A stretch of DNA of 64,000 nt from Schistocerca nitens (Eukaryota > Arthropoda > Insecta > Orthoptera > Acrididae), in contig NC_064619.1 in the NCBI RefSeq assembly GCF_023898315.1, positions 344,854,650 through 344,918,649 on the forward strand, written 5' to 3'. Positions within the stretch are counted from its first letter, which is position 1. Each line of letters begins with the position of its first letter. The notes under the pieces were generated by a model, which was given only the letters and a program-made list of their open reading frames with translations, had not been told where the DNA came from and did no database searches. Position numbers and translations under genes: made by a program. Positions 33,253 through 44,380 of this stretch are shown here, piece by piece.

Positions 33253-34081
33253 CGGGGTGACAGTTATAGAACTATATGAAATAAGATCGTCATAACTTCT
33301 GAAATGCTTGCGTTAGGACATTCAAACTACAGGGTTAGCCGCCGGGCATGACGGGAATTAGTATGCGTATGGTTGTTTGGTTTAGCGAAGAGAGCCCACT
33401 TTCATTTGGATCGGTTTGTCAATAAGCAAAACTGGAGCGTTTGGGGGACTGAGAATCCGCATATCGCGCTCGAGAAGTCTCTTCACCCTCAACGAGTGAC
33501 TGTGTGGTGTGCAATGTCCAATCACGGAATAATCGGTGTGATATTCCTTGATGGCACGGTGGCTACCGAACGGTACGTGAAAGTTTCGGAAGATCATTTC
33601 ATCCCCATTATCCAAAGTGACCCTGATTTCGACAAGATGTGGTTCATGCAAGACGGAGCTCGATCCCATCGAAGCACGAGAGTGTGTGATGTCCTGGAGG
33701 AGCACTTGGCTGGGGTACCCAGAGGCCACTGATATGGGCCTCGATTGGCCGCCATATTCTCCGGATCTGAAGACATACGACTCCTTTTTGTGGGGCTATA
33801 TTAAGGACAATATGTACTATAAATCCGAAACCATTGCCGAGCTGAAAACAGCCATTCAGGAGGTCATCCACAGCATCGATATTCCGGCGCTTCGGTGGGT
33901 CATGCAGAATTTCGCTATTCGTCTGCACACATCATCACCAATGATGGCAGGCATATCGAATACGTCATAACCTAAACCCGAATATCTGTTGTGGAGTTTA
34001 CATATTGCATAAAGTGTGTGCACGCCGTAGTTTGCAACTAAATTACGTTTTTTTTCATATAGTTCAATAACTGTCGCACTG
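33253..34081 (+). mobile_element. Internally deleted Tc1/mariner-superfamily element
   Basis: The ends are inverted: cggggtgacagttataga on the left, and on the right the complement of gttcaataactgtcgcactg, extended by actatatgaaa on each side. TA lies outside (33,251-33,252 and 34,082-34,083). The length is 829 bp, shorter than usual. The plus-strand transposase remnant (33,373-33,970, two frames) begins in the catalytic domain: AHFHLDRFVNKQNWSVWG, ENPHIALEKSLHPQRVTVWC, FMQDGARSH (catalytic Asp) and WPPYSPDLKTYDSFLWGYIKD. The N-terminal DNA-binding domain is missing and a frameshift lies near 33,715. It is non-functional but the ends look mobilisable in principle. Confidence 0.8.
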
Positions 34082-34532
34082 TACGCCGCAATATGCATCA
34101 GATATGGAACAAAGCATAGATAACATGTGCACATTTTTCTATCGGTGTGTGAAGACTAATTTCAGTACCCAGTGTAGGAATTTTGATAATGTTTTCACTA
34201 TTGGTTAGACCGACTAACGAGGAAGATTTATGTGTAAAATTTATTGCCGCTAGGCCAGACAATTCGTTTGGCCATTGAAACTTAGTGCTTTACTTAGGAA
34301 ACAGGGGTGGATCGCTGGCATTACATAATTAACCCCTGATAACTACATCTTCGTAAAATTTACTATTGCAGTTGGCATATCTTCGCGGATTCCGACAATC
34401 TGGACACATGAGCGACACGTGTTCTTGAGTGTCTTCATGCCAAATATTATTGTTATACTATTTATTGTCAGAGTCCAGTGGTTTGCTGACAATGGCGCTC
34501 TTGTAGATGTTACGAATTTTTAGAAATGGCGT
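34082..34532. other. No recognised feature
   Basis: No motif, open frame or repeat match that I can support. Confidence 0.5.
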
Positions 34533-34547
34533 GCTTGTGTCTAATAG

Positions 34548-34735
34548 ATGGCTCTGAGCACTATGGGACTTAACTTCTGAGGTCATCAGTCCCCTAGAAC
34601 TTAGAACTACTTAAACCTAACTAACCTAAGGACATCACACACATCCAAGCCCGAGGCAGGTTTCGAACCTGCGACCGTAGCGGTCGCGCGGTTCCAGACT
34701 GTAGCGCCTAGAACCGCCCGGCCACTCTGGCCGGC
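34548..34735 (-). repeat. tRNA-derived SINE (SINE1)
   Basis: The minus strand reads from gccggccagagtggccg through the B-box to gctcagagccat. It has a perfect 15-bp target-site duplication, gcttgtgtctaatag (34,533-34,547 and 34,736-34,750). Confidence 0.92.
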
Positions 34736-34876
34736 GCTTGTGTCTAATAGTCGGCATGTTTGTTTTATTGCTTCGAATTTATCTTAGTGTGGCATCTTAG
34801 ATGAAATATCACGCAGTCGAAGATAGAAGAGTGTTAGTTCATATGACATTGGAGCTCCTCAGCATTACTCTTGTCT

Positions 34877-35070
34877 GCCCGCCGCGGTGGTCTAGCGGTT
34901 CTAGGCGCTCAGTCCGGAACCGCGCGACTGCTACGGTCGCAGGCTCGAATCCTGCCTCGGGCATGGATGCGTGTGATGTCCTTAGGTTAGTTAGGTTTAA
35001 GTAGTTCTAAGTTCTAGGGGACTGATGACCACGGATGTTAAGTCCCATTGTGCTCAGAGCCATTTGAACC
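34877..35070 (+). repeat. tRNA-derived SINE (SINE1)
   Basis: It starts gcccgccgcggtgg, with an altered B-box GGCTCGAATCC, and ends catttgaacc. Flanking repeats are attactcttgtct and attaatcttgtct (34,864-34,876 and 35,071-35,083). It belongs to a ccgccgcggtggtctagcgg subfamily shared with the copy at 50,116. Confidence 0.9.
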
Positions 35071-35083
35071 ATTAATCTTGTCT

Positions 35084-36138
35084 TTTGCGCAATATGGATG
35101 GTGGTAAGGCCGATTCTGGCACTACCGTACTGGGAACTTTACCTGAGCGGCAGCAGCAGCAGCAAAACCTACAACCACCTCAAGGGGGAAATGTATATTC
35201 ATTTTGTCCTTCCTCCAAATGAAGAATGACGACAATTTGTAACCACCGCTCAAGAGTAATTTGTGCAAAACTAAGCTACGACTTGTTTAATATTAGTAGC
35301 AGTGACTACAGGAAGTTTGGAAAGTCCCATTTCAAACTTCTAGAACTTATAGAGTGGAGTAAGTACATAATGATTCTCAGTAGGAATCCTCTCCGTAAAC
35401 GCACGATTTCCGTGCTGCAGCCGTTCGAGAAGGCGTTTGCTAGGTAGGTCTACAACTGGGTAGTCATGGTGAGAGGTGCTTACGCTGGATTGGCTGTCAT
35501 GATTCCTAACCAACCTCTCTGATCTGGTTCGAGCCTCATTCACGTGTCTGTGAGTATCAGAGCAACGTGGTTGAGTACATGTTTGCAAAATGCACCGACA
35601 TGATCCTTCTGTGTGGCGACGCTCACGGTAGTGGAAGAGCTTCTCATCACCTTCATCAAGATCGTTACGGACAACGTCCGACTCCATAGCATACTCTTTT
35701 ACCCACAATTATGCAACGGCTTCGTGAAAGCGTTACCTTCACCGTCAGTAGTTGTCACTGTGGCGCTCCAAGGGCCGCACACCCGAGCTGAAAGAGGGCG
35801 TACTGTATCATGTTGAAGAGGACTCGTCAACGACTAAACGAGCAATTGCGTGTGCAATGGATGTTCCTCCCCAGCACCATATGGAATGTTGAGGATGACC
35901 AACAAGTAGATCCGTACCTCCTCCAACACTCCATACTACTTCTAACACTCAACAGAGAAGTGAATGAGGCTCTCGAAGCAATTGAGAGAGGTAGGCTAGA
36001 CGTCAAAAGACATCAGCCAGTCCGACATAAGCACGTCCTACCATGACTAACCTGTAGCAAACCTATCTAGTAAAGATGATTTCAAACAACTCTAGCACGG
36101 AAACGGTACGTTGCCGGACTAGGGTCCTAGCCAATATA
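35084..36138. other. Mostly unassigned; one transposase N-terminal relic
   Basis: It contains a (GCA)n tract at 35,149-35,165 and a 122-codon minus-strand frame (35,340-35,708) that I do not recognise. The only interpretable part is the helix-turn-helix relic listed at 35,790-35,955. Confidence 0.4.
35790..35955 (+). pseudogene. Possible N-terminal helix-turn-helix relic of a Tc1/mariner-like transposase
   Basis: In two plus-strand frames the sequence reads EEDSSTTKRAIACAMDVP and then STIWNVEDDQQVDPYLLQ. This recalls the HTH segment EExxSTSTRxIAxxxGVxxSTVWxVLxxQQLxPYHLQR, found upstream of the catalytic domain in the superfamily represented at 33,253. The resemblance is short and from memory. 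No inverted repeats were found around it. Confidence 0.4.
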
Positions 36139-37355
36139 CACCGAAGGAACAAAGAACCTGGTACACCTGCCTAATATCGTGTAGGACCCCACGAGCACGC
36201 AGAAGTCCCGCACCACGATGTGGCGGGGGACTCGAGTAATGTCTGAAGTGGTGCTGGAGGAAATTGACACAATGAATCCAGCAGGGCTGTCCATAAATCT
36301 GTAAGAGTACGAAGGGCTGTAGGTCTCTTCTGAACAGCACTTTGCATGGCATCCCAGATATGCTCAACAGTGTTCATGTCTCGGGAGTCTGCTGGCGAGC
36401 GGAAGTATTTAAACGCTGAAGAGTGTTCCTGGAGGCACTCTGTAGCAATTCTGGACGTGTGAGATGTAGCATTGTCCCGCTGGAATTGCTCAAGTCCATC
36501 AGAATGGACAATGGACGTGAATGGATACAGGTGATCACACAGAATGCTTACGTACGTGTCGCCTGTCAGAGTCGTATCTAGACGTATCAGAGGACCCCTA
36601 TCACTCCAACTGCACACGTCCCACTCCATTACAGAGACTCGACCATCTTGAACAGCCTCCTGCTGACATACAGGGTCCATAAATTCATGAGGTTGTTTCC
36701 GTACCAATACGCATACATCCGCTCGATACATCTTGAAACGAGACTCGTGCGACCAGGCAACTTGTTTTCAGTCATCAACAGTCCATTGTCGGTGTTGACG
36801 GGCCCAGGTGAGGCATAAAGCTTTATGTCGTGCAGTCATCACGGTTACACGACTGTGTCTTCGGCTCCGAAAGCCCATATCGATGATGTTTCGTTGAATG
36901 ATTCGCACACTGACACTTGTTGATGGCCCAGTACTGAAATCTCCAGCAATTTGCAGAAGGGTTGCACTTCCGTCACGTTGAACGATTCTTTTCAGTCGTC
37001 GTTGGTCCCGTTCTTGCAGAATCTTTTTCTGGCCGCAGCGATGACAGAGATTTGATGTTTTACCAGATTTCTGATACTCAAGGCACACACATGAAATGGC
37101 CGTACTGGAAAATCCCCACTTAACCCTAACTCGGAGATACTGTGTCCTGTCGCTCGCGCGCCGTCTATAACACCACGATCAAACTCACTTAAATCTTGAT
37201 AACTTGCCATTTATCAGCAGAAACCGATCTAACAACTGCGCCGGACACTTATTGCCATATATAGGCGTTGCAGACCGCAAAGCTGTATTCTGCCTGTTTA
37301 CATATCTATGTATTTGAATACACGTGCCTATTCCAGTTTCTTTGGTTCTTCAGTG
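36139..37355 (-). mobile_element. Tc1-like element, 1,217 bp
   Basis: The inverted ends are caccgaaggaacaaagaacc on the left and the complement of gtttctttggttcttcagtg on the right. TA lies outside (36,137-36,138 and 37,356-37,357). The minus-strand transposase is in three frames. The N-terminal HTH starts at MASYQDLSEFDRGVIDGARA (37,210). A second DNA-binding part follows with RRLKRIVQRDGSATLLQIA and FRSRRHSR. The catalytic part has FQRDNATSHTSRIATE (Asp) and DMNTVEHIWDAM (Glu region). Frameshifts at about 37,080 and 36,760 and altered residues in the third motif make it inactive. It is distinct from the Tc1 copies at 44,381 and 61,373. Confidence 0.85.
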
Positions 37356-37677
37356 TACAATTCCAAGAAGTTTCTAACGGGAACTTTCGAACATCAAGTA
37401 AAGCATAAGATTCTGCTTGTTTTTTTTTTTTTTTTTGCGACGAATGGCACACTGTTGGAGTTAAGATGAGTATTATGACATGTACCCAGTGCGTTACACA
37501 AATTGTGACTTCTTTGGAAATAGTATTTTGAGCAGTAAAATTGTCACTATAGGGGATAAAACATCGTGTACTTATTTTGCATGTAATATACCACTGAGGG
37601 TCTAATAATTTTGTTTAGCTAGTGCATAACCTAAAAATTCTGACTTTCTTTGAAAGCAGTGTGGAATAGTAAAATTT
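37356..37677. other. No recognised feature
   Basis: Contains a T-run (about 37,419-37,437). Otherwise unassigned. Confidence 0.5.
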
Positions 37678-37689
37678 ATGATGGTTCAG

Positions 37690-38382
37690 CAAACGACTTG
37701 CAAGAGCAGTTGAACGGAATGGACAGTATCTTGAAAGGAGGATATAAGATGAACATCAACAAAAACAAAACAAGGATAATGGAATGTAGTCCACTTAAAG
37801 TAGTAAAGGAGTTTTGCTATTTGGGGAGAAAAATAACTGATTATGGTCGACGTAGAGAGGATATAAAATGTAGACTGGCAATGGCAAGGAAAGCGTTTCT
37901 GAAGAAGAGAAATTTGTTAATATCGAGTATAGATTTAAGTGTCAGGAAGTCGTTTCTGAAAGTATTTGTTTGGAGTGTAACCATGTAGGGAAGTGAAACA
38001 TGGACGATAAATAGTTTGGACAAAAAGAGAATAGAAGCTTTCGAAATGTGGTGCTACAGAAGAATGCTGAAGATTAGATGGGTAGATCACATAATTGATG
38101 AGGAGATATTGAATATAATTGGGGAGAAGAGGAGTCTGTGGCACAACTTGACTAGAAGAAGGGATCGGTTGGTAGGACATGTTCTGAGGCATCAAGGGAT
38201 CACCAATATAGGATTGGAGGGTAAAAATTGTAGAGGGGGACCAAGAGATGAATACACTAAGCAGATTCAGAAGGATGTAGGTTGCAGTAGGTACTGGGAG
38301 ATGAAGAAGCTTGCACAGGATAGAGTAGCATGGAGAGCTGCATCAAACCAGTCTCAGGACTGAAGACCACAACAACAACAGC
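37690..38382 (+). mobile_element. 5'-truncated RTE-type LINE, 3' end
   Basis: It carries the RT C-terminal part (KMNINKNKTRIMECS, FCYLGRKITDYG, RRMLKIRWVDH), one internal stop near 37,988, the 3' landmark caaaccagtctcaggactga and a (CAA)n tail. The direct repeat atgatggttcag (37,678-37,689 and 38,383-38,394) is a clean target-site duplication, so truncation occurred at insertion. Sequence is well preserved relative to the other copies. Confidence 0.9.
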
Positions 38383-38524
38383 ATGATGGTTCAGTAGCGA
38401 TGTAATATTTTGCCCCTTTCAGTGCTCTAGGGTTAAATAATCAATGAGTTACGAGCGTATCTGACGGACACAGATGTCCACAGAAAGGTGTAGGCGTGTA
38501 CATGAATTCAACATTCGTTTATGG

Positions 38525-38584
38525 ATGGTTGGTTGGTTGGTTTGTGGGGGCTGAAGACACCAGACTGCAAAGGCCATCGGTCCC
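38525..38584. repeat. 60-bp insertion with target-site duplication
   Basis: The segment atggttggttggttggtttg to ggccatcggtccc lies between two copies of tcgtttatgg (38,515-38,524 and 38,585-38,594). The catcggtccc phrase also occurs in SINE2 (reverse strand near 16,350), so this may be a very short truncated SINE. Too short to classify. Confidence 0.55.
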
Positions 38585-38599
38585 TCGTTTATGGAAACA

Positions 38600-39140
38600 T
38601 GGCGAATTATTAAGAACGTACTGACAGGGTGAGGAGTGTCACAGCGGAGGCCAGAGTCAGCCACCGGCCAGATGCAGAGCGGCCAAGTACGCGCCCGTGC
38701 AGCGGCGGCGTGTAGCGGTTCGCAGCGTCGCTGCTCCGCCTACGCACCCTCTGCGGACACGGGACAGAGGACACGGCTGGCCGCTGTAATGAGAGGCGGT
38801 GCGGTGCGGAGATACGCCCCAGGTACGCGGCTGTAAAATAAGAGCAGGCGGTCGCCCGCCGACATGCCGCGGCCGCGGGTACTGTGCTGCTAATTAACTG
38901 GTTAAGGCGGCGCGACACGGCCGCCTGTCCCCCTCATTCTCTCTTTCTGGTTTATAGGCGGCGAAGCACCATACACACAAAGTCACCTCACTTGTCCCCT
39001 GCTGCTCCTCTTATTTGCTCCCCGCGTCTTCCTCCTGCTTCTCCTGTCCTTTCCACAACTTCCTACTTTTCACGTTCCTTGTCGCCCTCGACTGCTACAT
39101 CTACGAGGGGACTTCATATGCACTGGTGTATAGCACTTAT
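38600..39140. other. CpG-rich unique region, possible host promoter or exon
   Basis: From about 38,640 to 38,930 the sequence is strongly GC- and CpG-rich (gcagcggcggcg, cgccgacatgccgcggccgc), then becomes pyrimidine-rich (38,920-39,100). It matches none of the repeat families in this window. A consensus-like splice donor, ccaggtacgcg, is at about 38,818. A short element lies just upstream. It could be a first exon or promoter of a host gene running in either direction. No protein or transcript evidence is visible, so this is composition-based inference. Confidence 0.3.
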
Positions 39141-39319
39141 GAACGAAAGTAACTTCCGTATGATGTAGGACTGCTAGCTACCATAGGTCGATGAAACTAG
39201 CAACGCACATGGAAAGAAATACTACAGTTTAATACGGAGAGTAACTCAAAGAAATGCGCAGTGGCATGAACAGAAAGACACTTTTATTCCAAGACAACAA
39301 TTACGCTTAAGTCATCGAG

Positions 39320-40130
39320 ATTTATGATGTTCCCCTCGTAGTCTTACCATCCCACACATCACTATTAAAATTCAGTGTCTTAGTATCTTCACTATTTTCA
39401 AAATTTCGAGAGGCGTAAGACATACAAAAGAAAAACTTTTCACCTATCTTCATTCTGTCGTTGTTGTTGTTGTTCTTGTAGGCTCCAAGTCTTGTCTAGG
39501 GGTACATTCTTGCAGCTGAAATTTTAATTTAACGTTCTAGGTTCCTGAAGACGAAATAACTGGTAAAGATTTGCCTCTTGCTATGAATATCTTTTTATTT
39601 TATCCCATTCCTCTAAATCACACCGACTTTACAATTTTCGGTTCTATAACACCAAAACTTACATTGTTCTTGACAAGTTTAGCAAAATACGTGCGTTTCC
39701 ATCAGAGGCATGCCCACCACTACTTACATTTGCGGTGCTCAGAATTCCAAAGAGTTTACAAGGCAAAAGACTTTACTGACTTTGTTTACTAAAGAAGTAT
39801 CTTCGCTAAGATATACCATTATTTTGTAAATCAATCTAGAAATAAATTTAATAATTAGCGTTAGATTATGCAATTAATCATACAAATTGTAAGTATGCCA
39901 CAATTTTTGTAATTTCAAATACTTTTGAAAGAAGAGTAATTTTAACTCTTAGTACATATCGATTGTAAGACATTAATTTCTTTTTACACATTTTAGTCCG
40001 AAATACAATACATCGTATACAAAACGAAATGAATTCTTTTAATGAAAAGGCTGAGATAATTTTAATCTATGCAAGAATCGATATTACACATGGTATCGGT
40101 TATCTCTGTAAAAAAGGTAATGTTAGAGGA
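39320..40130 (-). repeat. Unclassified ~0.8 kb dispersed repeat, copy B
   Basis: It is the reverse-complement partner of 3,525-4,340. Landmarks on the plus strand are ggggtacattcttgcagctg (39,497), ggcatgcccaccac (39,708), cgttagattatgcaattaat (39,860) and cctctaacattac-type sequence near 40,115 in reverse. It lacks the poly-T tract of copy A and has instead a (TTG)n stretch at 39,461-39,473. The coding potential is unclear. Confidence 0.65.
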
Positions 40131-40429
40131 GGGTGATTCATTAGACCCTGGACACTACAAAAGGCGGGATATGCTTCTTAATATGGTATGTGATGATCAC
40201 GGACGGCAGTGCAAGCTCTCCGACGTGCTCCCATGCTGCCCTCCTGGTTGTAGAAGTGTTCTTGAGGTAGGGCGTTTCATTCCCCTACCAGCGCGGGTAA
40301 TGGCTGATAGTCTTTTTTGGTGCATGTGGACGTGTTGCAATGTCTCCCTAATCACTAAACGCACACATCCCACAGTGTTCTTGAGTTCATTCCGAGTTCG
40401 CACATCTCGCCATATGAGGATACTTACTG

Positions 40430-40770
40430 TATCTAGGAACATGGTCGAACCATGGTCGAACTTCATCGTTTCGGTGGTCCAGATATTATGGTCTGAGGAG
40501 GTATAATTATGCATTTGCGTATCGCCCTCAGAAACTATGAACATCGTACGCTCAGTGGTCAACGTTATACTTACTGCGTACCGCCAGGACGCCGTTGTGG
40601 TCTATGGCAGAAAATATGCATTCAAAAGCACATAAACTGCTAAAATTTTTAATGTATTTCTATGTTTACCTTGGCACAGTTATTCCACTGAATGCCCTGA
40701 TTTAAATCCCGATAGTTGTCTGAACTACCTGCAGTTACAAGAGATCCTAGATGAACTTTGATCACTGGTA
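40430..40770 (+). pseudogene. Tc1-like transposase relic
   Basis: In shifted plus-strand frames I read FGGPDIMV-GGIIMHL (near 40,470-40,515), LSGQRYTYCV (near 40,555) and ECPDLNPDS (near 40,690). These follow the order GGGSVMVWGGI, then xxxRYxxxV, then SPDLNPIE of Tc1 transposases. The catalytic Asp motif between them was not found. No inverted repeats were identified. Highly decayed. Confidence 0.45.
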
Positions 40771-40914
40771 ACAAGCAGAGGCCTTAGTCTGATACATTTG
40801 TACTTGTAACACTACCTCAACTAAACTGAGTCCAGCCTCTTATAGGCATGGTGCGTGGCGCTACCGCCACCGATCCAACGTGGCGTTTTCTTCAGGCAAC
40901 CAGCGATCTACATC

Positions 40915-42900
40915 TATATATATACTCCACTAGCCACCAAGCGGTGTGTGGCGGAGGACACAATTCGCGCCGAAGTCATATTTCCCCCCCTCTGTTCCAC
41001 TCGCGGATCGCGTGAGGGAAAAACGACTATCTGAACGAGCTCTAATTTCCCTTATCTTTGAATGGTGATCATTGCGCGATTTGAAACTTGGTGGTAGTAA
41101 TATATGCTCTACATCCTCGGCGAAGATCGGATTTCGGAATTTAGTGAGCAGCCCCTTCCGTTTAGCGCGTCGACTATCTGCAAGTGTGTCCCACTTCAAA
41201 CTTTCAATGAGATTTGTAACGCTCTCGTGATGGCTAAATGTACCAGTCACGAATCTTTCCGCTCGTCTTTGGACCTTCTCAATCTCTTGAATCAGACCCA
41301 ACTGGTAAGGGTCCCATACAGACGAACAATACTCTAAGACTGGACGTACTACCGTATTGTAAGCAATTTCCTTTGTCGAAGGACTGCATCGCTTCAGGAT
41401 TCTACCAATAAACCGCAATCTAGAGTTCGTCTTGCCCGTTACTTGTGTAATCTGATCATCCCATTTGAGATCATTTCGAATAGTCACACCGAGATACTTG
41501 ACAGATGTTACCGCTTCCAAAGACTGGACATTTATTTTGTACTCGTACATCATTGGGGATTTTCGCCTTGTTATACGCAGTAAGTTACACTTACTATTAT
41601 TAAGAGAAAAATGCCAGTCATTACACCATGCATTTATTTTCTGCAAATCCTCATTGATCTGTTTACATCTTTCATATGATACTACTTTCCTGTAGACTAC
41701 AGCATCATCGGCAAACAGTCTAATGACGCTGTCAATACCATCAACCAGATCGTTTACGTAAATCGTAAAAAGCAGCGGACCTATTACGTTGCCCTGGGGC
41801 ACACCTGAAGTTACGTTTGTTTCTGTTAAAGTCACCCCATTCACAACGACATACTGCTCTCTGTCTGTTAGAAAACTTTCTATCCTACCGCATATGTCAT
41901 CGGATGGACCGTAATCCCGCACTTTTCGGAGCAAGCGACAGTGTGGAACTGAGTAGAACGCCTTTCGGAAGTCGAGAAATTGGCATCAACCTGGGAGCCG
42001 GCATCTAGAGCCTGTTGTATGTCATGCAAAAAGACGGCCAGCTGTGTCTCGCATGGCGGCTGTTTCCTAAACCGCGCTGGTTTTTGCAGATGAGCAGGTC
42101 ATTATGTCTGAACACAAAATATGTTCCGTGATTCTACAACAAATCGACGTCAGTCAAATTGGCCGGTAATTATCTGCATCCGATTTTCCACCCTTTTTAT
42201 AAATTGCTACGACCTGGGCCTTCTTCCAGTCCCGTGGAACTTTCAGCTGTTCCATTGATCTCTGATAGATGATGGATAAGAATGGTGCTATATTTGTAGC
42301 ATAGTCGACATATAATCTTACGGGGATACCCTCTGGGCCAGATACCTTCCCAGATACCTTCCTGGCGTCTAAGGATCTTAGCTGTCTTACAATCCCAGAT
42401 ACACTAACCACTGTCAGCCATCCTTGCGTTTGTTCGATAATGGAAAGGAGGAATGGTGCTGCAAACCTCTACCGCAATCGAGTTTTTGAAAGCTAGGTTT
42501 AGAATTTCGGCCTTCTGTTTATCATCATCCGTTATATTACCCGCACTGTCAGCAAGAGAAGGTATTGAATTATTTGTATCGTTTATAGATTTTACGTACG
42601 ACCAAAAAATTTTAGCGTTTTTAGAACCTGCCGATAAAACTTTGATTTCAAATTCTTTAAAAGAATCTCTTATTGATCTTTTGACAGCAGCTTTCATTTC
42701 TCATAATTTCTGTTTGTCAGCGGGGCAGTGGCTACGCTTAAAACGACTGTGCAAAATTCTCTGCTTTCTCAGCAGCTTCCTAATATGTTTGTTGTACCAA
42801 GGTGGATCCTTCCCCTCCCCCGTATTTTTGCTAGGCACATACTTCTCTAAAATGTGGTGGGAAATACCTTTAAATTCCGGCCAAAGGTGCTCAATATCTT
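40915..42900 (-). mobile_element. Jockey/CR1-like LINE, best preserved copy of the family
   Basis: The 3' tail is at the left (plus strand ctacatctatatatatactc). A 334-codon open segment (40,930-41,934) covers CGRIESFLTDREQYVVVNG, SGVPQGNVIGPLLFTIYVND, the palm motif RLFADDAVVYRK, WCNDWHFSLNNSKCNLLRI, RLRFIGRILKRC and EYCSSVWDPYQLG. Upstream, in other frames, are KVSGPEGIPVRLYVDYA and VAIYKKGGKSDADNYRPI (42,154-42,411) and SAGSKNAKIFWSYVKSIND (42,404-42,697). The 5' truncation is at DIEHLWPEFKG near 42,900. Frameshifts at about 41,940, 42,150 and 42,410 and a stop near 42,705 inactivate it. The order agrees with the copy at 12,985-14,945. Confidence 0.85.
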
Positions 42901-42984
42901 AGTGTCCCCCGCGGTGACTGCTTGGAGCTGATTGGAGTAGGCGGTCGCTCGTGGCTGCCCCCCGCGGTAACCGGCATAACCGCC

Positions 42985-43300
42985 ATTGCCAACTTCGTGT
43001 AGCGGTATAGTGCCCTCTGCGTGTTATCGATTACTGGCGATACCACAGTTGTGACACTGAACTCACTTCCTATGTGCGTCTTTACAGTGGTGCATCCGGC
43101 CAAGACCTCATTTTTATGGATGACAATGCGCAAATGCGCTGAACAGCACAGGTGGTGGTGTTCTTGAACGAGACCATGTTCGGCGAATGCACTTCCTATG
43201 ACTTAGCCCCATAGAACTGTTGTGGGATGCGTTTGTCAGACATACTACAGCACTTTCAGATGCAGCGGCGACATCCCAGCAGTTGCCAACCGCTGTCAGT
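42985..43300 (+). pseudogene. Tc1-like transposase C-terminal relic
   Basis: Plus-strand frames show IFMDDNAQMR (position of the catalytic Asp), AQVVVFLNER, then SPIELLWDAFVRHTTAL (Glu region) and LQQLPTAVSATRIAP-like sequence. The order is that of the final third of a Tc1 transposase. There are no ends. It is directly followed by a LINE fragment. Confidence 0.6.
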
Positions 43301-44105
43301 GCGACACGGATTGCTCCTGTCAGCTTATTATTTGTGGCAGCACTCTAATCAGCCTTGCATGGTCTACTGCGACGTTTGGAAGGCACCTACAAACGGGATG
43401 TGCCGTTTTGTTGCGGTGCATTAGCTGCTGATGTGGTATTCCTGGCCAGATCAGGGGATGAGATGCATACGACACTTCAGTGGCTACCGCAGTACGGAGT
43501 GATGGCTGGGAGCCCTACCAATATGGGGAAGACAAAATACATGAATGTCGGTGGGGGGTGGCGCTCTTTGTAAAGGCTCCGGCGCTTAAATGCTTTGGGG
43601 TGCTGCTCTTCAGCAATCGCCGCACAGTGGCAGCTACGTACTGCCGCCTGCTGCACCAGACACGCGCTCTGACGCGGAGTAGCAAACTGCGTCGAGTGGA
43701 CATGCTTCTATGAACACGTTATGTCAACGTCTAACTTGCCTCAATACTGAATTATTTCATGCATGTCCTTCCCTTGACGGTTAGGATAACCTACAGATTT
43801 CAAGCAGCGTATGGACAATTTTGCGAGCGCTCTAGTTTTTAAACTCCGATACATCACTCTGACACTGCCGCAGCAGGCGGGCAGTATCGGTCTAATTCAT
43901 GTCTGCAAGCACACGCGAGATCTCTAACCCAGCAATATGCGTCGCGCAAACCGATCTGACGGGCACCCCTGATAGCTGAAGTGGCACAACGCTCTCTACA
44001 ACCGCCGATTTCCACGGGACACATTTCATCAGCACTCGCCCAAATCAGAGACTTCTTGTTTGACTTCAACTACTTACTAGCGGATCTGCCATCTACACGA
44101 ATGCT

Positions 44106-44352
44106 ACCGAGCGAGGTGGCGCAGTGGTTAGCACACTGGACTCGCATTCGGGAGGACGACGGTTCAATCCCGTCTCCAACCATCCTGATTTAGGTTCTCC
44201 GTGATTTCCCTAAATCGTTTCAGGCAAATGCCGGGATGGTTCCTTTGAAAGGGCACGGCCGATTTCCTTCCCAATCCTTCCCTAACCCGAGCTTGGGCTC
44301 CGTCTCTAATGACCTCGTTGTCGACGAGACATTAAACACTAACCACCTCCTC
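44106..44352 (+). repeat. tRNA-derived SINE (third family, SINE3)
   Basis: The head reads cgagcgaggtggcgcagtgg with an A-box-like TGGCGCAGTGG, followed by the B-box-like GGTTCAATCCC. The body contains ttaggttctccgtgatttcc and ccctaaatcg, and the tail is tctctaatgacctcgttgtc to ccacctcctc. The perfect direct repeat ctacacgaatgct flanks it (44,093-44,105 and 44,353-44,365). It interrupts a LINE frame. Confidence 0.92.
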
Positions 44353-44380
44353 CTACACGAATGCTCGGCACGAAAAACTA

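Noticed and set aside
41104-42902. Several plus-strand open frames, the longest 149 codons at 42,453-42,902
   Set aside because: All are antisense to the Jockey/CR1-like LINE and have no recognisable domain.
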